Assembly (NCBI RefSeq): GCF_019599505.1
Contig: NZ_RKLT01000008.1
Location: forward strand, 53,103-117,102
DNA: 64,000 bases
DNA from: Haloarcula nitratireducens
GTDB taxonomy: Archaea > Halobacteriota > Halobacteria > Halobacteriales > Haloarculaceae
Direction of reading: 5' to 3'
The notes beneath the pieces are model-generated. The model searched no databases. It was not told where the DNA came from and worked only from the letters and a program-made list of their open reading frames with translations. A program made the position numbers and the translations under genes. Below, piece after piece: positions 44,974 to 53,289 of the stretch (position 1 is the stretch's first letter; each line of letters starts with the position of its first letter).

Positions 44974-45350
44974 ACCCCCACCGGACGGAACGTGATGAGT
45001 GCCAGGCCGTCATTGAGTGTCTCCGTGCCGAGGGCGACCTCGTCACCGATGGCGATATCGTCGGCCGTCGCGTCCCGGAGCTGTCCGGTAAGGGTGACCT
45101 CGTCGTCCAGTTCAGCGAGGACGACAGTGTACGGGGCCTCCCCGTGGAACTTTGGAATCGTGACCGAGATCTCGGTGAACGACACGATCTCGCCACGGTT
45201 AGAGAGCGGTTCTCGGGTTAACTCGGTGGAGCCACAACTGGGACAGAGCTGACGGGGTGGGAGCGTCGCATCTCCGCACGCTTCACATGAGAGATACCGT
45301 TGTTCGCCCGACGCAATCGTCTCCGTGAAGGTATCAAACCACGCGGGCAT
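44970..45350 (-). CDS. OB-fold/zinc-ribbon partner subunit of thiolase (DUF35)
   Basis: A 126-residue DUF35 protein. A rubredoxin-like zinc ribbon (CEACG, CPSCG at about 22-40) precedes an OB-fold (about 45-125). In haloarchaea the PHA-forming ketothiolases are heteromers of a catalytic alpha chain and a beta chain of this type (PhaA and BktB of Haloferax mediterranei). This is the expected beta chain of the thiolase just upstream. The ATG is three bases after the thiolase stop; an overlapping GTG at 45356 is also possible. Confidence 0.87.
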   Translation of the reverse strand: MPAWFDTFTETIASGEQRYLSCEACGDATLPPRQLCPSCGSTELTREPLSNRGEIVSFTEISVTIPKFHGEAPYTVVLAELDDEVTLTGQLRDATADDIAIGDEVALGTETLNDGLALITFRPVGV

Positions 45351-45352
45351 GC

Positions 45353-46510
45353 TCACGCACCCCCGAGAATCGTCACCGTCGTGCTCGCACCGCTGCCACC
45401 GACGTTGTGCGCGAGCGCGACCTCGGCGTCGGCGACCTGGTTCGGATGCCGTCCCTCAAGCTGTTTCGTCAGTTCGACTATCTGGCCGACGCCGGTCACC
45501 CCGACTGGATGGCCCTTTCCGAGAAGGCCACCCGACGTGTTGACCGGGAGAGAGCCGTCCAGTGCGGTTTCGCCCTTGACCGCCCCGCGTACTCCCTCGC
45601 CTGGCTCGTAGAAGCCGAGCGCCTCGAGTGCCAAGATCTCCGCGATGGTGAAGCAGTCGTGGACTTCAGCTACGTCGATATCGTCGGGCGTAATACCTGC
45701 GTCTTCGTACGCCGCCTCGGCGGCACGCTCGGCCGCTGGCGTCTGGGTGATTGCCGAGCGGTCCTGCAGTGCGACGGCGTCGCTCGACTGGCCAGTCCCA
45801 AGAACGGTGACTGACGTGTCGAGGCTCTGCTTCGCTGCAAACTCGTCGCTAACCACGATGGCAACACTGGCCCCATCAGAGACCGGACACGCGTCGTAGA
45901 GGGTGAGTGGCGTCGCAATTGGTTTCGACTCCACTACCTCTTCGACGGAGAGTTTCTTCTGAAACTGTGCGAGAGGGTTATCGACCGCGTTGGCGTGGTT
46001 CTTGACCGAGACGGCGGCCATCTCCTCGCGTGTCGCGTCGAATTCGTGCATGTAGCGCCGGGCCATGAGCGCGTAGATACCAGGGAACGTTAGCCCCTGT
46101 TCGTTCTCGTAGATATCGTCGGCCGCGTTGGCGAGAGCGTCGGTCACGTGCTCGATGTCTGCGACGGACATGAGTTCGACCCCACCCGCGAGCACCGCGT
46201 CGGCCGCCCCCGACTCGATAGCTAGTATTGCCTGACGGATGGTCGCTCCGCCGGAAGCACAGGCGCTCTCGATACGAACCGACGCCGCCTCGCGAGCCCC
46301 GATGTGGTCCGCCAGAAGTGCTCCCATGTGTCCCTGGTCTTCGATGAGATCGCCCATGAAATTCCCTACGTAGACCGCATCGAGGTCATTGGGCCCGATA
46401 CTAGTATCGTTGAATGCCTTGAGGGCTGCTTCACCGAACAGTTCGCGCGACGAGGACTCCGAGTGCGTCCCGTATTTCGTACTCGCTGCGCTCGCAATTG
46501 TCACGGCCAT
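45353..46510 (-). CDS. thiolase catalytic subunit (ketothiolase alpha)
   Basis: A 385-residue thiolase of the SCPx-like group. The nucleophile is Cys84 in ESACASGG. The C-terminal catalytic motifs are VHDCF and GLLGKGHPVGVTG, with a GGSG loop near the end. It should condense acetyl-CoA with acetyl- or acyl-CoA to 3-ketoacyl-CoA, feeding hydroxyalkanoate synthesis, or run in reverse for beta-oxidation. It heads an operon with the DUF35 subunit and the ADP-forming ligase. Its TATA-like ATTAATC lies about 28 bases upstream, at the edge of the aconitase fossil. Confidence 0.92.
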   Translation of the reverse strand: MAVTIASAASTKYGTHSESSSRELFGEAALKAFNDTSIGPNDLDAVYVGNFMGDLIEDQGHMGALLADHIGAREAASVRIESACASGGATIRQAILAIESGAADAVLAGGVELMSVADIEHVTDALANAADDIYENEQGLTFPGIYALMARRYMHEFDATREEMAAVSVKNHANAVDNPLAQFQKKLSVEEVVESKPIATPLTLYDACPVSDGASVAIVVSDEFAAKQSLDTSVTVLGTGQSSDAVALQDRSAITQTPAAERAAEAAYEDAGITPDDIDVAEVHDCFTIAEILALEALGFYEPGEGVRGAVKGETALDGSLPVNTSGGLLGKGHPVGVTGVGQIVELTKQLEGRHPNQVADAEVALAHNVGGSGASTTVTILGGA

Positions 46511-46537
46511 GATCGTGCTATACTACTACGACAGGGT

Positions 46538-46744
46538 GATTAATGATACCGCCGACGTTCCGGAAGATGGATTCAAGGAGTACTCGATTGCTGACCGGAA
46601 ACGGTCCAGTTCGAAGAGGCCCGCTTCTTCGAGAGCAGTAAGGTCCGCTATTCGGTAGGCGTGCCCGTTGAACGTGAACTCACGTTCGCGTCGAAAGGAT
46701 CGGCCTTGACCATACTATGAGGTTAGCTGATCCAGTTCTTGAAT
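46538..46744 (-). pseudogene. fossil of the acnA promoter and first 60 codons
   Basis: Reading the minus strand from ATG at 46713 gives a decayed copy of the start of aconitase: ADPFDA, then after a frame change REFTFNG..YRIADLTALEEAGLFELDRF, then further frame changes to about 46538. The intact gene has NPFDAIREFEFDG and YRMADLTALEEAGLCELDRL. Upstream, the ATTCAA TATA-like word sits at exactly the same distance from the ATG (26 bases) as in acnA. The orientation is the same as that of the intact gene 7.5 kb away. Confidence 0.85.
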
Positions 46745-46817
46745 CATTGCACTCGAGCAATCGCAAGAACTGGGCAACGCACGCACTCGACGTAGTCAAT
46801 CACGGGATATTTTTCGG

Positions 46818-47552
46818 TCACAGAATCCGATCGAGTGCCTCCGAGATCGAGCGTTCCCTGACGATCCGGAGTCCCTGAACAGCCACTTCCGTCGGTTCGC
46901 CCGCCGGAATGATCAGTGCTTGTGCATCGACAGCTCGTGCTGCACGGGCTTTCGTCTCGATCTCCCCAACGGGAAGCAACGCTCCCTCGTCGTCGACGAT
47001 TCCCGTGATGAGCGTCTCCGGGGTGAGCGACTGCCGACGGAGGCTGGCGACGAGGGCAACCGTGAGTCCAGCTTCCCAACTCTTCCCGCGAAGTGCGAGC
47101 ACGCCGGACGTGGGCGGATCGAACGTGACGTGCGTCGCCGTGTTGCCGAGTGAACTGTCGGTAAGACGTGTGGCTGTCGTGATCGCTTCACGAAGTGCGA
47201 GCTGGAGATCATGACGGACTTCAATCTCATTCAAATTCACAAACAACTCGCCCTCCCCCTCGGCGAACTCGAATGTCACCGGGATCACGAGGCCGCTATC
47301 GGAACCGTCGACTGCTGGGAGATAGTACCGTGTTGGTGCGGGAAGCGTGGCCCCACCCGCAAGCGTTGCCAGCGACTGAAACCCTTCTCCCGCTCGCGTG
47401 AGACCGAGAACCACCCCAGCGCCGACGACGCCCCCCAAGCCGAGCCCTGCGAGGAACCCTCGCCGTGACAGAATCGTCTCTTCCACCCGTCCTACAACGT
47501 CTCTTTCCGTATCGGACGGGCGAGAGACGGACGCGGAGTCATCGGTGGGCAT
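46818..47552 (-). CDS. TAT-exported Lon-like (S16) serine protease domain protein
   Basis: A 244-residue protein with a twin-arginine signal (SRRGFLAGLGLGG, about 29-50) followed by a region resembling the Lon proteolytic domain without any ATPase. LRGKSWEAGLTVALVASL aligns with the Lon segment holding the catalytic Ser, and GALLPVGEIETKARAA with the segment holding the catalytic Lys. The motif around Ser is GKSWEAG rather than PSAG, so activity is uncertain. It would act outside the cell membrane, possibly anchored by the uncleaved signal. Its relatives are archaeal exported S16 proteins (COG1750-like). Confidence 0.75.
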   Translation of the reverse strand: MPTDDSASVSRPSDTERDVVGRVEETILSRRGFLAGLGLGGVVGAGVVLGLTRAGEGFQSLATLAGGATLPAPTRYYLPAVDGSDSGLVIPVTFEFAEGEGELFVNLNEIEVRHDLQLALREAITTATRLTDSSLGNTATHVTFDPPTSGVLALRGKSWEAGLTVALVASLRRQSLTPETLITGIVDDEGALLPVGEIETKARAARAVDAQALIIPAGEPTEVAVQGLRIVRERSISEALDRIL

Positions 47553-47696
47553 AGCAGTATGGTGCGTGGCTACGCTGGGTATCCGTGGTACTCTGTAACA
47601 GGGGTGCAGTAATAAAGGCTCTTCGTGTACGCGTTTCGAACAGGGTACGCCTATTTCGGTGCGCGCTGATGTATAGACACAGTCTCGTCACCACTC

Positions 47697-48230
47697 ATGA
47701 CACTCCGGTATCGGTCACTGGTCGGGCTCGTGGGCGTGAGCAGCGTCGTGACCGGGGTCGGCGTGTGGATCGCCTACCAGTTCGAACTTCTCTTGCTCGG
47801 AGCGACGACCGTCGCGACCTGGACACTTCTGGTCGGACTCGTCGAGGAGGCATTCGTCCGGTTCGTCCCATTGATACTCGTCTTCTACGGCTGGAGTTAC
47901 TGGCGAGGCCAGCTCCTCTCGAAAACAGAGGGGTTGCTCGCGACCGTGGCCTCCGGGCTGACCGTTGCGCTCCTCGAATTCGTGCTCAAACTCGAGTACC
48001 TGTCGCGGCTGGAGGCGACAGTCCGGTTCGACTCGCTCGTGCTCCCGCTGGTGTTCGTTCACCTGCCGTTCGCGTTACTCGCCGGGCGATTCGCGTACGC
48101 GCTCGGTGAGCGGATTCACGGCTCCGACGATATAGGGCTTCCATCGCTTTCGCGACGAACCCTAGCGGCGCTCGTGCTCGGATATCTCGCACTTTCGCTC
48201 GCCCACATCGGGTACAACGTACTCATTTGA
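47697..48230 (+). CDS. CPBP/PrsW-like intramembrane protease family protein
   Basis: A 177-residue protein with five hydrophobic helices. It carries an EExxxR motif (VEEAFVR, about residues 50-56), a His in VHLPFALLAGR, and an HxxxN motif in LAHIGYNVL at the end. These are the three elements expected for the CAAX-prenyl-protease-2/PrsW superfamily. Its substrate is unknown. The 3' end overlaps the convergent gene by eight bases. Confidence 0.72.
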   Translation: MTLRYRSLVGLVGVSSVVTGVGVWIAYQFELLLLGATTVATWTLLVGLVEEAFVRFVPLILVFYGWSYWRGQLLSKTEGLLATVASGLTVALLEFVLKLEYLSRLEATVRFDSLVLPLVFVHLPFALLAGRFAYALGERIHGSDDIGLPSLSRRTLAALVLGYLALSLAHIGYNVLI

Positions 48231-48648
48231 GAGCCGCTCGAACAGAGGGAAATACTGCAAGACCGACGATCACCACACCCTGAACGAGGTGGGGATACTG
48301 CAACCGTTTCCCGAATCCGATGACGACTCCTTCGACGAGGACCCAGACGACGAGCGCGACGCCGACGGCGATGGCCGCCGGCCACGCCCATCGTTTTCGA
48401 CGGAAGAGACCGTACACGACGACCAGCGGGAACACACCGAGGAGACTGAAGAGGACGAGACCGGGAACCAGATAGCTCTCGAACGGGGAGCCAGCCAGAA
48501 GCGTCGGCGAGATACCGATAAGACGCCCTGAGGGAGCGAGGATGAACTGGCCTCCGCCAGCGAGTCCCGACACGCCGAGCACACCAATCGTCGCGATGAG
48601 TGCCCAGAGCGCGAGTGGTCGATCTTGTTGCTGTGTTGAAATACCCAT
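48223..48648 (-). CDS. four-helix membrane protein, unknown
   Basis: A 141-residue protein with four hydrophobic helices, a basic turn (FRRKRWAWPAA) and a Gly-rich N-terminal half. It has no motif that I recognise. Coding status is supported by haloarchaeal composition and a clean membrane profile. Its 3' end is convergent with the CPBP-like gene. Confidence 0.65.
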   Translation of the reverse strand: MGISTQQQDRPLALWALIATIGVLGVSGLAGGGQFILAPSGRLIGISPTLLAGSPFESYLVPGLVLFSLLGVFPLVVVYGLFRRKRWAWPAAIAVGVALVVWVLVEGVVIGFGKRLQYPHLVQGVVIVGLAVFPSVRAALK

Positions 48649-48708
48649 CCGTCGACGCTCCTCGGTCCTGATGAGAAGTGCTTGCTACGGTGGGAAAGCT
48701 ATGTGGGT

Positions 48709-49356
48709 CTACTGGCTGTCCTCTTCGTGGTCGTCGCCGAGCGCCGTCCGGATCATCCCGTTCAGCTCGTCGAGCTTCTCACGGACGCGCTCGGGCTTGT
48801 CGGCCGGCGGCTCTTCGAGGGCGACCTGCTCGTGGGGGTCGGGCTCGCCGACGATGACGCTGCCGATCATTCCGAGCGTCTCGTGGGGCGTGCAGTAGTA
48901 GTGGTAGACGCCCTCGGTCTCGAAGGTGTGCTCGAACGTCGCACCCTGCTCGGAGACGATGCCGCTGTCCCACGCGGCCGCGCCGTCGGGCGAGAGCTGG
49001 GGCTGATCGTTGTCGGGGTGGTAGGCGGTCGTCGAGTGACTACCGCTTTCGTTGTGCCAGGTGACGGTTCCCCCGACGTTCACCCGCACGACGTGTGGCT
49101 CGAAGTGGTAGCCGCCGTCCTCGGTGATCATCCGCACCTCGGCCGTATCGGACGGTGCCCCGACTGCTTCGTCGTGGCCATCCTCGTCGTCGCTGTGACC
49201 GGACTCCGTACCGCTATCGTCGTGGCCAGTCTCAGTCGGCGTGCCGTTTGCCGCTCCGCCATCGTTGTTCTGCGTTCCAGTGCACCCGGCAAGCCCAACG
49301 ACTGCCGCACCGCCAGTCAGCTGGAGCATCCGTCGACGTGAGAGTGAGTCGGTCAT
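48709..49356 (-). CDS. TAT lipoprotein cupredoxin (halocyanin-like)
   Basis: A 215-residue blue-copper protein. The N-terminus has a TAT signal (SRRRMLQLTGG) and a lipobox ending GLAGC, then a His/Asp/Gly-rich linker. The cupredoxin domain shows VTWHNESGSHST and the C-terminal copper loop CTPHETLGM, giving the Cys, His and Met ligands. A charged helical tail follows. It probably shuttles electrons at the outer face of the membrane. The ATG at 49356 places the twin arginines at residues 7-9. It is divergent from the HTH gene at 49473. Confidence 0.9.
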   Translation of the reverse strand: MTDSLSRRRMLQLTGGAAVVGLAGCTGTQNNDGGAANGTPTETGHDDSGTESGHSDDEDGHDEAVGAPSDTAEVRMITEDGGYHFEPHVVRVNVGGTVTWHNESGSHSTTAYHPDNDQPQLSPDGAAAWDSGIVSEQGATFEHTFETEGVYHYYCTPHETLGMIGSVIVGEPDPHEQVALEEPPADKPERVREKLDELNGMIRTALGDDHEEDSQ

Positions 49357-49413
49357 GGCATCGGTCACCTTACAGGTGAACCTACACACTCGGGGGACAT
49401 AGTCCGGAAAGCA

Positions 49414-49450
49414 GATTTGCTGGGTCAGCAAATCGGCGTTTCTTTATATA
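49414..49450 (+). promoter_or_regulatory. perfect palindrome and TATA box before the second HTH gene
   Basis: GATTTGCTG (49414-49422), spacer GGT and CAGCAAATC (49426-49434) form a perfect 9-3-9 palindrome. Eight bases later is TTTATATA (49443-49450), and the GTG start of the regulator is at 49473. The site lies in the shared region with the divergent cupredoxin gene. The layout mirrors that before the paralogue at 17321. Confidence 0.72.
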
Positions 49451-49472
49451 CTCTTTCACAATAACACTGACT

Positions 49473-49823
49473 GTGAGTGAGGAGCGAGATATCTCGGGGA
49501 TCCTCGAAATCCTTGACGACGACTATGCACGCGCCATCCTCGAGGCGACTCGCCGAAAACAGATGTCCGCCAAGGAACTCAGCGAAGTGTGCGATATGTC
49601 AGTCTCGACTGTGTCCAGACGGGTCAACACGTTACTGGAGTACGATCTGCTTATCGAGCGAACGCACATCGATCCGGATGGGCACCACTACAGCGAATAC
49701 GAAGCCCAACTCGACCGCGTCGACATCCAGCTCCTCGAGTCGGGATTCGACGTCCGTATCGAACTTCGAGAAGACGCCGCCGACCGCTTTACGCGCATTT
49801 GGGATACTATGAGGAACGAATAA
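49473..49823 (+). CDS. winged-helix transcriptional regulator (cassette 2)
   Basis: A 116-residue paralogue of the protein at 17321, with the same LDDDYARAILEATRRKQMSA start and the helix-turn-helix ELSEVCDMSVSTVSRRVNTLLEY. The leaderless GTG start has a TATA box 23-30 bases upstream. It is followed by two small membrane proteins. The perfect palindrome next to its TATA box is a probable autoregulatory operator that could also act on the divergent cupredoxin gene. Confidence 0.87.
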   Translation: MSEERDISGILEILDDDYARAILEATRRKQMSAKELSEVCDMSVSTVSRRVNTLLEYDLLIERTHIDPDGHHYSEYEAQLDRVDIQLLESGFDVRIELREDAADRFTRIWDTMRNE

Positions 49824-49825
49824 CC

Positions 49826-50113
49826 ATGCACCCTGGACTCATCGTTGCAAAGCTCGTTACAATGGTTCTGGGATTCCTGATCGCCTATCAGGCGTACCGG
49901 GGCTACCGTCGGAACAACAGCCGACCACTGCTCTATGTCGCGATTGGCTTCGTCTTCATCAGTTTCGGGGCCGTCATCGAGGGTCTCTTGTTCGACGTGG
50001 TCGGACTCACACTCTCCGACTCGGGCACGGTAGCGACCATCATCGTGGCTGTCGGTATGCTCTGTGTCCTGTACGCGCTATACGGACGCGACACCAAAGA
50101 AATGGAGGAGTAA
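49826..50113 (+). CDS. small membrane protein of the HTH cassette (first of two)
   Basis: A 95-residue, three-helix protein with LIAYQAYRGYRRNN and GAVIEGLLFDVVG, closely related to the protein at 17675. It starts two bases after the regulator stop. The ATG at 49826 is internal to a longer open frame whose N-terminal part is the shadow of the HTH gene. Confidence 0.82.
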   Translation: MHPGLIVAKLVTMVLGFLIAYQAYRGYRRNNSRPLLYVAIGFVFISFGAVIEGLLFDVVGLTLSDSGTVATIIVAVGMLCVLYALYGRDTKEMEE

Positions 50114-50117
50114 TCGG

Positions 50118-50393
50118 GTGGTCGCGACAACGACGGCGGTTCTGATCGGCGTCCGCTTGCTCGTACTCGCACTCGGTATCCTGATCACGTACTACAGTTT
50201 CAAGGCGTATCGACGAACGGGTGCGTACTATATGCGAAATGCTGCAATTGGCTTTGGAATCATCACTCTTGGTGTGTTCATTGAAGGAGTATTGTTCGAG
50301 TTCGGGGGGCTTGATCTCGCTCTTGTCCACATCATCGAATCGGTCGCCATCGGGCTCGGATTCGTGGTCCTCCTCATCTCGCTTCGCCGGTAG
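50118..50393 (+). CDS. small membrane protein of the HTH cassette (second of two)
   Basis: A 91-residue, three-helix protein with ITYYSFKAYRRTG and GVFIEGVLFEFGG. The GTG start at 50118 is chosen by the GGAGGAG four bases after the upstream coding end and by similarity in length to its neighbours. The cassette here has two membrane proteins, whereas cassette 1 has one. It is convergent with the Usp gene. Confidence 0.78.
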   Translation: MVATTTAVLIGVRLLVLALGILITYYSFKAYRRTGAYYMRNAAIGFGIITLGVFIEGVLFEFGGLDLALVHIIESVAIGLGFVVLLISLRR

Positions 50394-50405
50394 CTCAAGC
50401 CGCGT

Positions 50406-51311
50406 CTACACTCCTCGAATAGTCAACACTGGCTCATCCGAGTTCCGGAGAACCCGCTCGGTCACACTCCCGATGAGCCGTCGTGAAAGACCGGACCGTC
50501 CGTGTGTTCCCATCACGACGAGGTCGATTCCGTGTTCATCGCAGTATGCCCCTATTACCTGATGAGGAACGCCGTGGGTGATCTCAGCAACGACTGAAAC
50601 ACCGTCGGCAGCTGCCCGGGACTGGACGTCTTCGACGATAGTCTCCCCGTTTTGCTCCAGTACTCGCCGCAGTTCGTCCCACGTCCATCCCGGACGAGAC
50701 GCGTAGGCACCTCTATCCACAACGTAGAGGGCATGAAGTGTCGCATCGTACGTCCGAGCCAAATCAAGAGCGTGAGTGACTGCCTCTCGTGCGGGCTTAC
50801 TCCCGTCAGTCGGGACGAGGATATTCTCAAAGCCTCCCTGGGTCTCGGATTCTGATAGCGCCTCCATCGGCTTTGGCTTGACGCTGAGAACGGGAATATC
50901 GACAGTGCGAACGATTCGGGTCGTTACACTGCCGAGCAGGACTCGGTCGAGACCAGTGTGTCCTCGGGTTCCCATACAGACGAGGTCGATCCCGGTATCG
51001 GTGATGTAGGAATGAATTTCACGCGCTGGAATGCCACGGCGAACCTCAGTTACCGCGTCGAGACCATGTTCTGCGGCTCGAGTTGCGATCTCCTGGGTGG
51101 CGGCATCACCGGCGTCGTACCACGTGTCTGGGAGTGTCTCCAGGTCGGTTTCCAGCGCGGTCAGTTCCAGCTTTCGTTCTATCGGCGAACTGTCGACGAC
51201 GTGGAGGGCGTGGACGGTTGCGTCGTATCGGCGAGCGAGCTCAAGTCCACACTGGATTGCAGGCTCGACGTTATCGCTTCCATCGGTCGGGATGAGGATA
51301 TCGGTGTACAT
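50406..51311 (-). CDS. universal stress protein with two Usp domains
   Basis: A 301-residue tandem UspA protein. Each half begins ILIPTDGS / ILVPTDGS and ends with the nucleotide-binding G-x2-G-x9-G(S/T) motif (MGTRGHTGLDRVLLGSVT, MGTHGRSGLSRRLIGSVT). It probably binds ATP and dimerises under stress. It is followed upstream by the SRPBCC gene 24 bases away on the same strand. Confidence 0.92.
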   Translation of the reverse strand: MYTDILIPTDGSDNVEPAIQCGLELARRYDATVHALHVVDSSPIERKLELTALETDLETLPDTWYDAGDAATQEIATRAAEHGLDAVTEVRRGIPAREIHSYITDTGIDLVCMGTRGHTGLDRVLLGSVTTRIVRTVDIPVLSVKPKPMEALSESETQGGFENILVPTDGSKPAREAVTHALDLARTYDATLHALYVVDRGAYASRPGWTWDELRRVLEQNGETIVEDVQSRAAADGVSVVAEITHGVPHQVIGAYCDEHGIDLVVMGTHGRSGLSRRLIGSVTERVLRNSDEPVLTIRGV

Positions 51312-51335
51312 GGTTGGATGTGTGCGTTGATGTTG

Positions 51336-51869
51336 CTACGAGCTCTCGTCCCTCGGTTTTGGCGGCTCATGTGCTGTCGACTCGATGCGTTCCTTGAAGA
51401 AGACGAGCTCCTTGTTGGTGTGGTCGTAGAGTTTGGCCTTCCCGTCGAGAACGGTGGTGAAGAGCCGTTTTAGCAGCCGACCCCGACGGTTGTTCGGGAA
51501 GTCCATCCAGACGGCGTGTGACATCCGGGTTCCATCCTCGGTTTCTTCGAGCCGAATCGTACCACCTTCGGGGATTCGAACAGTGAAAAGTCCACGAAGA
51601 ACCGGATAGTACGCTGTCCCAGTCCAGACCGCCACGTGTGGATGATCGATGTACTGAAATCGACCGTGCAGGTCGGCGTACATCCCAGCGACTTCTTCCG
51701 CTTGGTGAAATGTCGCACCCTCCTGTGGGCGATTATTGGGTGTGTCGTACTCGAGTCCGTAGTGTTCCTCGGGGTTCGATGCCGTCCAGTGGACGGGGTC
51801 AGTTACGTAGTCCCAGATCTCCTCGGGCGATGCGTCGATGACGATTTCGGCGTTGTCGGTGACGTACAT
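51336..51869 (-). CDS. SRPBCC/polyketide-cyclase-like lipid-binding protein
   Basis: A 177-residue START-like protein beginning with ITDNAEIVIDASPEEIWDYVTD-type sequence, followed by beta strands and a long C-terminal helix (LKRLFTTVLDGKAKLYDHT). SRPBCC proteins have a deep hydrophobic pocket for lipids or metabolites; the ligand is unknown. It is on the same strand as, and 24 bases from, the Usp gene. Confidence 0.83.
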   Translation of the reverse strand: MYVTDNAEIVIDASPEEIWDYVTDPVHWTASNPEEHYGLEYDTPNNRPQEGATFHQAEEVAGMYADLHGRFQYIDHPHVAVWTGTAYYPVLRGLFTVRIPEGGTIRLEETEDGTRMSHAVWMDFPNNRRGRLLKRLFTTVLDGKAKLYDHTNKELVFFKERIESTAHEPPKPRDESS

Positions 51870-51901
51870 GGTGGTCTCTCACGCTCTCATTCTTTCTTCG
51901 C

Positions 51902-52201
51902 TCACCGTGCGAGCGCGTTGTACAACCACGCGAAGGCGTACACGAGAACGAAGCTAATGACAGCTGCCTCGACCATACCCGCCACCGTCCCGACGACGGT
52001 CGGCTCGAAGAACAGGTGCCACTGTTCCATCATCGCTACCGCGCCCTCGTACACTCCGACAGCACCGAAGACACCGAGCAGTAGCATCACGGCTGCTGCG
52101 ACAATCGCTCCGGATGCCCCGAGCGCAATCGCGTTCAGTTCTCGGACTGCATCCTCAGCCCGGTCAGTACGGTTTGCGGTGTTGCTGGTAGTCGTGCTCA
52201 T
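51902..52201 (-). CDS. small membrane protein (DUF5676-like)
   Basis: A 99-residue protein with two hydrophobic segments (ALGASGAIVAAAVMLLLGV and the C-terminal VSFVLVYAFAWLYN-type helix), ending in WLYNALAR. The pattern resembles the DUF5676 family often found next to DoxX or SHOCT genes. The ATG at 52201 is chosen; an earlier one would add nine residues. Confidence 0.7.
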   Translation of the reverse strand: MSTTTSNTANRTDRAEDAVRELNAIALGASGAIVAAAVMLLLGVFGAVGVYEGAVAMMEQWHLFFEPTVVGTVAGMVEAAVISFVLVYAFAWLYNALAR

Positions 52202-52337
52202 ATCTAATGATACGTCGGCATCATTCAATGCGATTGTCGTTACGATTCGAAAGCAATCCCCACGGTAGGGGATTCACCGACGTTTCGTCGACATACGAAA
52301 ACGGGACAGGAGGACGTTTTCGAGGCTTCCTTTCGAA

Positions 52338-52910
52338 TCACCCGAGCAGATACCGGAGCCACGGATTGGACTGCACGATCTCGAGGTCTTCGAGATAGGC
52401 ATCCAGCCCGAGAATCCGCCCAGCACCGAACGCGCCCAGCCCGAACAGTAGGACGGCGTACACGATGTGGTCGTCGACGACCCACCCGTGGGCGACTGGA
52501 AGCCCTGCCAGAAGCCCGCCGGTCAGCGACGCGAGCCAGTAGAACAGCATCATCACCGCACCCCAGAAGGCGCTCCAGCGGACGAGCGCACCCAAAATAA
52601 GTGCGAGTCCGGTCAACGTGAGCCCCCACATATTCAGCTGGTCGATGAGGGGGTTACCGGCCATACTCCCCCAGAACCCCATCAGCGGATTGCCTTCCGG
52701 GACGGCGTTCATCAGGAAGCCAGCGGCAGTCCAGTTGTTCTCCGGGTTGGCGTCCAGATACGTGACGAGCTTCGTGACGCCGCCCTGGAAGAGCGTCCAC
52801 CCCATCACGATCCGAAGGAGGAACAGTGAGTATCCGACCCAGTGCTCGGAGTAGTCGAACGTGACGGGACGACCCCAGATTTCCGTTTCGAGGGTTTCTG
52901 TCGTTGCCAT
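52338..52910 (-). CDS. DoxX-family membrane protein (copy 3)
   Basis: A 190-residue DoxX protein with LRIVMGWTLFQGGVTK, TLTGLALILGALVRW and GAGRILGLDAYLED. It is more diverged than copies 1 and 2 and has a short extra N-terminus. The ATG at 52910 is preferred because TAAATTA lies about 26 bases upstream. It is 137 bases upstream of the small membrane protein on the same strand. Confidence 0.85.
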   Translation of the reverse strand: MATTETLETEIWGRPVTFDYSEHWVGYSLFLLRIVMGWTLFQGGVTKLVTYLDANPENNWTAAGFLMNAVPEGNPLMGFWGSMAGNPLIDQLNMWGLTLTGLALILGALVRWSAFWGAVMMLFYWLASLTGGLLAGLPVAHGWVVDDHIVYAVLLFGLGAFGAGRILGLDAYLEDLEIVQSNPWLRYLLG

Positions 52911-53289
52911 AGTGTAGCTAGAATCATTCATAATTTATTACAATTGACTTATTAAGGGGTGGATATCAGGGCGAGAAATCTTCGAATCGAAACCGACCAA
53001 TGAGTGTGGTCGCTACTCCCGATTTGCTGGTCTGCTCAATCTGATGGATATGTATTCCCGTATGCACGCTCGCTCTCTCTGAGTAACCGGGAGTTCGTGG
53101 GCGGCGGTTTCAGACAGCATTTAGACTCAAATAGTGACCGCATACGCTCCCCTCGCAGTCGTTTGGCCCCGTGCGATGCGGCGAACCCAGACGAAGCCAG
53201 TTCACGATTTAGATTCTATGAGTAAGTGACGCCCCTGTTTTTGATTTGTAAGAACAATCAACAAAGATGATGCCTGCGATGGTGTACAT
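52911..53289. other. intergenic region between DoxX copy 3 and the half-length permease
   Basis: This is 379 bases. It holds the AT-rich DoxX promoter (about 52925-52960). I see no gene and no clear repeat in the remainder; only short open stretches interrupted by stops. Confidence 0.5.
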
